Positions 41,101-45,862 of a stretch of DNA of 45,862 bases are shown piece by piece (the stretch's first letter is position 1; every line of letters begins with the position of its first letter). Position numbers and translations under genes: made by a program. Origin of the DNA: Streptomyces sp. YIM 130001 (lineage in GTDB: Bacteria > Actinomycetota > Actinomycetes > Streptomycetales > Streptomycetaceae); assembly GCF_003574445.1 (NCBI RefSeq), contig NZ_KZ984581.1, positions 1 through 45,862 on the forward strand. The letters run 5' to 3'. Below the pieces are notes generated by a model. That model made no database searches. It saw only the letters and a program-made list of their open reading frames with translations, and was not told where the DNA came from.

Positions 41101-42132
41101 CATCTGTACCGTCTTGGGAAGCGCTCTGGTGACTGGAGCGGCCTTGCCTGTCACGTATACGGTGTCGGCATTTCGGGTCAGGCCCGTTTCGGCCAGAGGC
41201 CCTTCGGCCAACAGCGCGGGGCGGGTCTTCTCGGCGTCCGGCGCGGTGATCTGACGAGCCGTGAGGCGCTTGGCCTGTGTCTGCCTTGCCGTCTTCCGCT
41301 CACGGGCTGACGCGCCCTTGCCCGGCGCAGGTTTCTTGTCGAGGAAGACCACACCACCGTCCGCGTCCGGAGCGAGCCGGTAAGGCACCGCATCCGTGGT
41401 GGCCAGCGTGGTCTTGTTGCCGCCTGCGTCGACCTTCACGATCTGGGCGCCGGCTGCACCGATGGTCGTTCCGTCCTTGGTGACTACCGTCGAGGTGACC
41501 TGTCCCTTGGTCTCCACCGGCTTGCTGAGCTTGCCCGTTGCCGCGTCCACTCGCACCAGTCGGGTGGCAGCTTTGTCCTCACCCCCCGACTGGGTCAGCA
41601 CAGTGTCTTCCCCGACACCGCACCCGGGGTTGTAGTACGACAGGGAGGCCCGCAACGGCAGCTTGGTGACCTTGCCGCTGCTGAGTTCGACGATTGCGGT
41701 GAATGCACCTCGGGCCATCAGATCAGGCTTGTTGGTGAACGTACGGGGCGCGTAGACCACGACGGCCCGCTCGCCCGACCCCGTCACACAGGCGTTCCCG
41801 ATCCACGCGTCCGCGTCAAACCCCGGCTCCGAGAGCGACGCCGCGGTACGCCAGGTGTAGCCGTTCTTCTGGGACGCGGTGAGTAGGTGAAAGCCACGGG
41901 CATCGCTGGTCGTCGCCCAAGCAAGGTCCCTGGACGCCTTGTAGTCACTTCCCAGCAGGGCGGACCGCTCGCCGGCGGGTACTTCGGCCAGCTCTTTCTT
42001 GTCCGCCTTGTGTACCGACGGTGATCTGCCCACCGCATCATCGGCCCAGGCCGTCGCCTGCACCAGACTCCCCAGCAGGGCTCCCGCGACGATCGCCGTC
42101 ACGGACGTCCGTATACGTCTTCGGATCCTCAA
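38161..42132 (-). CDS. Giant secreted protein: N-terminal propeller-like region, transglycosylase-like domain, golvesin/CBM-like domain, SGNH hydrolase
   Basis: About 1320 residues. A signal peptide (TSVTAIVAGALLGSLVQATAWA) begins it, then a long beta-rich region with repeated strands (to about 400), a low-complexity link, a lytic transglycosylase-like domain (about 525-680, GITTQESNMW and GYGISQVTD), a Cys-rich part (about 770-880), a golvesin/CBM-like beta domain (about 890-1030), and an SGNH/GDSL hydrolase (GDSYTSGEG from about 1043, GGND near 1152, H-containing SYHPNN near 1305). It should bind and cut wall or polysaccharide material outside the cell. Start TTG at 42132 or 42144 (GAGGAG between); exact start uncertain. 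Confidence 0.9.
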   Translation of the reverse strand: MRIRRRIRTSVTAIVAGALLGSLVQATAWADDAVGRSPSVHKADKKELAEVPAGERSALLGSDYKASRDLAWATTSDARGFHLLTASQKNGYTWRTAASLSEPGFDADAWIGNACVTGSGERAVVVYAPRTFTNKPDLMARGAFTAIVELSSGKVTKLPLRASLSYYNPGCGVGEDTVLTQSGGEDKAATRLVRVDAATGKLSKPVETKGQVTSTVVTKDGTTIGAAGAQIVKVDAGGNKTTLATTDAVPYRLAPDADGGVVFLDKKPAPGKGASARERKTARQTQAKRLTARQITAPDAEKTRPALLAEGPLAETGLTRNADTVYVTGKAAPVTRALPKTVQMLPKTPKGARVSTLGEAVLTETAWTDGQGALINAKDADLARPVNIDMTVRSSGKKTAFTVDPTRRPSNNISQSRDRTPALAAPKSSSGTPPNSRPGARAAGRNEIVESERVCSVPRNDPRNQAIQPKPRQVEWAVNQAIIGGLNKHISRSANWKNLGMPAYQPQTLFPRPSLEGGGRIPAQVMLGITTQESNMWQAARSAVPGVTGNPLIGNYYGIDYYDGEPSNDWDIDWAEADCGYGISQVTDHMRMAGREDGHGGAAWPYDKQRAVALDYTANLAAGLQILSSKWNETRKAGLQINDGNPNRLENWTFALWAYNSGFYANKGDGSPWGVGWANNPANPEWDASRTPFMEDALGNERPSDAAHPQDWPYQEKVIGFAAHPPSFLEAPGKLVPAFRAAWWNGTGGDATADGSAKQNRAKAKPPEDTFCTAGNGCDPGKISDGAENEPGAGPCTRSDFTCWWHLPAEWKDDCDYSCGNEFVRFDDSYPEEADGTAYPPQCTTTGLPSNALIIDDLPGGTPPVRAGCNNSWANKGTFTVDFGDGETGGHPSQGTRWPSKVDLHQLGAGFGGHFYFGHSRQNDAKGQRLNFTATWKLSTARTDWMRVMVHLPDHGAHTQQAKYEIDTGSGSFTETRYINQKRQANNWVNLGTYKMDGTPRVRLATQTDDGTGDDDVAFDAVAFQPLPKKPQHMVAVLGDSYTSGEGAGSYLKETDDDFGNDRWNACRRSKNSWARKTTLPGQSATLGELADAHSASVDYQDVSCSGARTWQMSGGPKEWGYDGNFREMTQVDSGVLTDATTLVTLTAGGNDAKFADVIRMCATTGCPSDDDVRGDIDSIISDIEDVLRAVNFEASNAKIVLMGYPELFNADAVTCVSGVGGGGMSRINAHARYLETKQKDLVATLKGDGLPVTFESPNADFEGKRACDDQEGVNKIVKAPAGDGDFRCEPGGSWCVSRESYHPNNAGTSAYAAAFRRAVGKL

Positions 42133-42180
42133 AGCTCTCCTCAACTCGACAGGTCTGCAGCGTTACTGGCAGCACGAAGT

Positions 42181-42207
42181 ACGGCCCCGCCGATGAGGCG
42201 GGGCCGT
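42181..42207 (-). terminator. Terminator hairpin
   Basis: An 11-bp perfect stem, ACGGCCCCGCC (42181-42191) with GGCGGGGCCGT (42197-42207), loop of five. It follows the stop of the 42219-43115 gene by twelve bases on the minus strand and separates it from the giant hydrolase gene. Confidence 0.85.
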
Positions 42208-42218
42208 TTCGCGCTTGG

Positions 42219-43115
42219 TTACCGGGGGGCTCTGGCTGCGGATGCTTTGGCGACCGCAGCCTTGTTGTCCTTCTTCAGGACGTCGAGTTCCGACTGGTGC
42301 TTCTTGATCGCAGCCTGCTGGAGAGGGACTTCCGCGTCGTACCAGGTCTTCTCCACGTCGTGCCGGTCCCGGCACTCGACGTCAGCCTTGGCCGTTGCGA
42401 TCTCCAGATCCGTCACCCGGGACGGGTCGTTGAAACGGGGGTCGTCACTGGCTTCCATCGGCTTCTTGTACGAGAAGCCTTTGTCCCCCATGCACGTAGC
42501 CCACTTCTCGAACACGCTGACCACCGCGGGCTCCTGCATCGAAGCCGCGTAGGCATTGCCGCTGATCTGCTGGGCGAGGTCGTCCTCGGCGATGGCCGGC
42601 ACTTCACCATCGGTCTGGGCCACGCAGTTCTTCAACTGCCCTTCGTCAGCACCGGACTCGTCGACGGCACCGGCCTCCATGGCAGCGTCGTACGCCTCCT
42701 GCTCGGCGGCGTCGGGGTGGTAGCCGCGTTTGGCGACCTGACCGGCGTCATGGACACCGTAGCGCCAGTCCGTCAGCGTCTTGCCGCCCAGGTCCGGCAG
42801 ATCCAGCGCCGGGGCCCACTCCGCGAAGCCGGCCTTCTCCATGCAGGCATCGATCAGCGTGTCCCTCGCACCGGCGATCAACCGGGTGTTCGCCTTCGAC
42901 GGCACGTACGCCTCGATCGGCAACCGCCACGTCGCCGGGTCGTCCGGATCACCCATATGTGCCTTCGCGACTCCGCCGCTGCCGGCTACCGACTGCCGCT
43001 GTTCGGCCCCGCGTGATGGGCCGTCGGCGCTCGCCGTCACGAGCACCACGGCCCCCACGGCCGCGGCGGCCACCATCGGCACAGCCACCTTGACGAGCGT
43101 TCCCCGAGAACTCAC
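42219..43115 (-). CDS. Secreted or lipid-anchored protein with repeated Cys/Trp-rich helical region
   Basis: This is a 298-aa protein. An N-terminal hydrophobic stretch (residues 6-28, VKVAVPMVAAAAVGAVVLV) is a signal or anchor. The rest is acidic and helical with Cys in DACMEKAG, LKNCVAQT, WATCMGDKG and VECRDRH, spacing that suggests two disulphides, and a Lys-rich end. No named family recognised; the arrangement is common in streptomycete secreted proteins of unknown role. GTG 43115 has GGAGGGGG seven bases upstream. It follows the small secreted protein gene by 46 bases. Confidence 0.8.
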   Translation of the reverse strand: MSSRGTLVKVAVPMVAAAAVGAVVLVTASADGPSRGAEQRQSVAGSGGVAKAHMGDPDDPATWRLPIEAYVPSKANTRLIAGARDTLIDACMEKAGFAEWAPALDLPDLGGKTLTDWRYGVHDAGQVAKRGYHPDAAEQEAYDAAMEAGAVDESGADEGQLKNCVAQTDGEVPAIAEDDLAQQISGNAYAASMQEPAVVSVFEKWATCMGDKGFSYKKPMEASDDPRFNDPSRVTDLEIATAKADVECRDRHDVEKTWYDAEVPLQQAAIKKHQSELDVLKKDNKAAVAKASAARAPR

Positions 43116-43161
43116 TTCGCCGCCCCCTCCTTCACTGCTGCCTGGCTCCCGTCCACGTGGA

Positions 43162-43641
43162 TCACGTCCACCGGAACGAGGCGTTGTCGTTGTAGACCTT
43201 CGTGAATCGGGCGATGTGCTGGTACGGCGCCATGGAGTTCTGCGCGCCCTTGTACCCACTGTTGTAGTAGACGCGGGCCGTGTACTTGTAGTGGTCGTTG
43301 TCGCCGGACGCGGCGTTGTTCTTGATCTTCTGCGCGGAGCCGGGCCAGGGATTACTGGCTCCGAAGACGCAGAACTTCAAGGAGTACGTGCCGGGGTTGC
43401 TTCCTCCTGGCCGCACCGCGTTGAAGTCGTACACGCTGTAGCCGATGTTCCTGTACGAGCCCCCCATGCCCGAGTTGTAGAAAATGTGGAACTTGAACTT
43501 CGACTTTGACTTCGACCTGCAGACTTCCACGCTGTGCACATTCGCGTCATCGCCACTTCCCGCCTGGGCGCTGGGCGCCGCAACGAGAGAAAGCGATACG
43601 GCAGCTACCGCCCCCAGGGCTACCGCCAACGGTCTTCGCAT
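43162..43641 (-). CDS. Small secreted protein
   Basis: This is a 159-aa protein with a classical signal peptide (residues 1-28, ending SAQAG). The mature part has a Lys/Ser run (KSKSKFKFHI), two Cys, many Tyr, Asn and Gly and beta-type composition (GYSVYDFNAVRPGG, YKYTARVYYNSG). Family not recognised. ATG 43641 fits the signal peptide exactly. First gene of a group of secreted or membrane proteins reading down to 37639, though a terminator at 42181 splits them. Confidence 0.85.
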   Translation of the reverse strand: MRRPLAVALGAVAAVSLSLVAAPSAQAGSGDDANVHSVEVCRSKSKSKFKFHIFYNSGMGGSYRNIGYSVYDFNAVRPGGSNPGTYSLKFCVFGASNPWPGSAQKIKNNAASGDNDHYKYTARVYYNSGYKGAQNSMAPYQHIARFTKVYNDNASFRWT

Positions 43642-43654
43642 GTGTCTCCGTCCA

Positions 43655-44083
43655 TCACGTATCGCGTCGAACGGAGAGGGCCTCGCTCGGCGCCCGTAAG
43701 AGTGCGCCCCCATGCAGTTGCGGCCCCCTCCGCGCTGATCGAAGCGAGAATAGAACAAAGTCGATCACATAGGGCAACAAAGGGGGAACCCGTCGTGATG
43801 TGGCCGGTTCACGCGCCTCGGGAGCCGCCGCCTCAGCGACACGAAACCACCCTTCAGGCCTGGACCAACGATTGTGTGGTTCCCGTGACGAACGTGAAGG
43901 GTGTGCGCACCCCTGCCCCAGCATTGGCCGAAACGTTTCTTCGCAGTGGCGGTCGAAAACTGACGAGCTGACGACCCACAGGCCGTCGATCTTCTTCGGC
44001 AGCGCACGGTCTCCGAGTAGCAACCCGAGGAAGCAGTCCCCTTGCTCATGAGTGCTCGCCCCCGCACACCTACTCCCGGCCAC
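43655..44083 (-). CDS. Doubtful coding frame, probably a gene remnant
   Basis: Only the segment 43900-44060 shows coding-like third positions (GDCFLGLLLGDRALPKKIDG); the ends do not. A plus-strand frame at 43797-43971 with AAGGGGGA upstream competes with it. No family recognised. The rest of 43642-44559 has the hairpin at 44341 and no supported gene. Confidence 0.2.
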   Translation of the reverse strand: MAGSRCAGASTHEQGDCFLGLLLGDRALPKKIDGLWVVSSSVFDRHCEETFRPMLGQGCAHPSRSSREPHNRWSRPEGWFRVAEAAAPEAREPATSRRVPPLLPYVIDFVLFSLRSARRGPQLHGGALLRAPSEALSVRRDT

Positions 44084-44340
44084 TGGTCCACGGCTCTTGA
44101 CCGGCCGCGATCTCAGCTCCGCTGTATTTCCTCGCCCATCGTCCAGTCAGGGCCAGGGACATCCGCCTCCTTGCAGGCTTCCTGTCCCCTGGTTCAGTGA
44201 CCGTTCCACCTGGAACACGGCAACCCTCACGGGCGTTGACCCCGGATCTTGGGCACCGGAGAGACGTGGATCGTGATGGTCGGCGACTTCTCTACCGCCC
44301 CACCACCACGGCAGCCTCGCCAACTCTGGCTGTCGTGCGA

Positions 44341-44377
44341 ACGCCCCGCCTCGGTTGTGTCTACCGGGGCGGGGCGT
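44341..44377. terminator. Terminator hairpin, second copy
   Basis: ACGCCCCGCCTCGG at 44341-44354 pairs with 44364-44377 (14 pairs including one G-U). It is downstream of the minus-strand gene ending at 44560 and shares core and flanks with the hairpin at 36141-36174. Confidence 0.75.
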
Positions 44378-44559
44378 ACCTCGTGGCCAGTGGGCGCGGA
44401 CGTGATGCTGGCTCCTGCGGGCGACCGGCAACAGCGGTGGGGCAGGCACGGATCAGGCGGTGAGGCCGATCCGTGTCGAGTCCGCCCCCTGTGGCCGCTT
44501 GTGCCGCATTCTCCGCCCGCGGTCGGCCAGGGCGCAGCACTGTTCCTCGATGTGCAGTG

Positions 44560-45102
44560 TCATGCGTCTTCGGTGCCAGGGGTCATGCGGCGGGCGATGA
44601 CGACTCTGGCCGTACGTGTAGCTGTCCATTCAGTCCGGACTTCGAGTCGTCCCAACTGGGCGTACGTCGAGTTCTTTCCCGTGCGGACGTCGGACGCCCA
44701 CTCCCTGGCCTCCGCGTCCTCCTCCGGCGGGAATTCCCGCAGGCTTACCCAGGTGGCGAGCGGTGCTGATTCCAAGGTCTTCCGGCTGTCGTCAGCTACG
44801 CCTCGAGGATCCTGGACGGCCGGCTCGAGCACGGCCTGCGCATCCAGGCGCTCAGTCGCGTCCCGAAGGATGTCGGCATGGCGGCCCAACTTCCCGTCCT
44901 TGGCGATCCTCAGTGCGTCTGTGACGGTCACAGGAACGAAGGACATCGTGCTCGACGGGTCCAGCCAGTCCGCGGACAGTGCGTCGTGCAGAACAAACTG
45001 CTCGCTGGCGGGGAGGTAGACGAAGACCAGGCCCCCGCGTTCAGCAGCCAGCCAAACGTCGTCGTCACCGTCTCGAACCAACAGCAGTGAATATTCAGTC
45101 AC
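44560..45102 (-). CDS. Putative immunity or partner protein of the RelA/SpoT-like toxin gene
   Basis: This is a 180-aa soluble acidic protein (TEYSLLLVRDGDDDVWLAAE, then FVPVTVTDALRIAKDGKLG, then WVSLREFPPEED). I do not know its family. It is encoded directly after the RelA/SpoT-type gene, 66 bases downstream, the usual place for an immunity gene. GTG 45102 has AAGGAG nine bases upstream. A broken copy of its second half lies at 37255-37412, which fits the habit of toxin loci to collect spare immunity genes. The immunity role is inference. Confidence 0.75.
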   Translation of the reverse strand: MTEYSLLLVRDGDDDVWLAAERGGLVFVYLPASEQFVLHDALSADWLDPSSTMSFVPVTVTDALRIAKDGKLGRHADILRDATERLDAQAVLEPAVQDPRGVADDSRKTLESAPLATWVSLREFPPEEDAEAREWASDVRTGKNSTYAQLGRLEVRTEWTATRTARVVIARRMTPGTEDA

Positions 45103-45168
45103 GGCGAAACACTCCTTCTCTTCACACAACGTACGGTCTCTTCCACGCGGCGCCGTATTCGGAGGCGC

Positions 45169-45862
45169 TCAGCGGTTCTTGACTTCAAGTGGCACTCCCC
45201 CCAACTCGCCTGCCTGCTGGATCCCGGCCGGCGCACGCAACGTGGCAGAGCGCGCCACCATCCGCTCGTTCGCGGCAACACGGTCGGCGATCGGTGTCGC
45301 AAGGTCCCGGGACACCTCGTAGTCGATGTGGTTCTTGTCCTTGACCGCCATGGACTGCTCGGAGTGGGCCTGTATCTCCACGGTCTCCCCTGAGGGGTGA
45401 CGGGCAAGAAAGTGCAGGCCCTTGTATGTCGCACCCTCCGTGTAGGAGTGATCTGCCTCGACCATGGTCCAGCCGAGCTTTCGCAGGCTGCTGGCCATCT
45501 CCCTCGCGTCCGAGAAGACGGTGTCGGTGTTTCGGCTCACGATCGTGTAGCGCACGACGTCGGTCATGCTGTTCAGGTGTTCCTGGGGCGAGCGGTTCGG
45601 ATTCTTCTGGTAGCGGGTCGCAACCTTCCTCGCCAGCGAGCCGGCCGACTTCATTCGGAAAGCCAACCCCTCGGGCCGTGCACCGGCAGGTATCGCCTCC
45701 AACACGTCGCTGGTGATCTCTGGCTCCGACGCACGGACGGCGACGACGCGGGAGGTGACGGCGACTGCCCGTCTCTCTCCTCGGTCACACCGGCGGCGTG
45801 CCCTTACCTCGTGTCGTAGGCCACTGAGGGCACCCTTTTCGCTCCAGAGCTGACAGCGCCTT
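45169..45862 (-). CDS. RelA/SpoT-like nucleotide pyrophosphokinase (toxin-type) domain protein, 5' end outside window
   Basis: The frame is open to the right window edge without a stop, so the N-terminus is missing. The visible C-terminal part has the RelA/SpoT pattern: MTDVVRYTIVS (metal-site Asp and Arg-Tyr), LRKLGWTMVEAD, YKGLHFLARHPSG and EIQAHSEQSM followed by KNHIDYEVSRD. Such domains occur as toxins that pyrophosphorylate nucleotides and as modules at the end of polymorphic secreted toxins. If GTG 45711 were the start it would be a 180-residue small alarmone synthetase; the open, Arg-rich upstream frame favours the end of a larger protein. Confidence 0.77.
   Translation of the reverse strand, partial: RRCQLWSEKGALSGLRHEVRARRRCDRGERRAVAVTSRVVAVRASEPEITSDVLEAIPAGARPEGLAFRMKSAGSLARKVATRYQKNPNRSPQEHLNSMTDVVRYTIVSRNTDTVFSDAREMASSLRKLGWTMVEADHSYTEGATYKGLHFLARHPSGETVEIQAHSEQSMAVKDKNHIDYEVSRDLATPIADRVAANERMVARSATLRAPAGIQQAGELGGVPLEVKNR

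Noticed and set aside
1..45862. tRNA, rRNA, CRISPR array, complete insertion sequence, integrase
   Set aside because: Looked for and not found; only relic-type fragments (possible recombinase start at 23997-24134, possible DUF6262-like coiled coil near 26330) were seen.

Overview
The window looks like a piece of accessory genome from a high-GC actinomycete, almost certainly Streptomyces or a close relative. GC is about 70 percent, coding third positions are strongly G/C, starts overlap stops (ATGA, GTGA, TGATG) throughout, and several protein types are typical of streptomycetes: XRE/TPR regulators with an anti-sigma-type ATP-binding partner, a DUF7848-like protein and a replication-relaxation protein. 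I see no rRNA, tRNA, integrase, CRISPR array or complete insertion sequence.

Layout. (1) 0-12 kb: two small putative DNA-binding proteins, a 1.2 kb gap, then a tightly coupled plus-strand operon (2.4-11.9 kb) for a Gram-positive type IV secretion channel: HTH-like protein, small protein, TcpC/VirB8-like protein, small two-TM protein, TcpE-like protein, VirB4 ATPase, VirB6-like membrane protein and a transglycosylase-M23 wall hydrolase. (2) 12-14.4 kb: a relic of a coupling-protein gene, a SMI1/KNR4 (SUKH) protein and a repeat-dense intergenic stretch. (3) 14.4-18.2 kb: a complete minus-strand lasso peptide cluster (precursor, cyclase, RRE protein, leader peptidase, and a protein-isoaspartate methyltransferase homologue expected to install an aspartimide). 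(4) 18.3-20.8 kb: ATP-binding regulator, divergent XRE/TPR regulator and a 5-formyl-THF cyclo-ligase family protein. (5) 20.9-24.7 kb: prophage debris, a lipo/membrane protein, a frameshifted acetyltransferase and gene scraps. (6) 24.7-26 kb: an MFS exporter. (7) 26.6-31.5 kb: a second RiPP-like locus on the minus strand (XRE/TPR regulator, small zinc-binding proteins, DUF7848-like gene with a frameshift in a G8 run, radical SAM/SPASM enzyme, 46-aa precursor, APH-like kinase), with a divergent HFCD flavoprotein. (8) 31.8-36.1 kb: the other half of a transfer system (two membrane proteins, VirD4/TraG-type coupling ATPase, replication-relaxation protein). (9) 36-45.9 kb: APH-like kinase, a very large secreted transglycosylase-like/CBM-like/SGNH hydrolase with small secreted or membrane companions, and at the right edge a RelA/SpoT-type toxin domain with a putative immunity gene.

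How it fits together. Channel genes (2.4-11.9 kb) and DNA-processing/coupling genes (31.8-36.1 kb) together make most of a conjugative element, with about 20 kb of cargo between them, including two separate RiPP pathways. Three degenerate duplicate fragments (12.5, 26.4 and 37.3 kb) match intact genes elsewhere in the window, so the region has repeatedly gained and lost related modules. Both RiPP precursor genes are followed at once by a GC-rich hairpin before the next gene, which would let the precursor be made in excess over its enzymes. Identifications rest on reading the translations by eye; no database search was possible.
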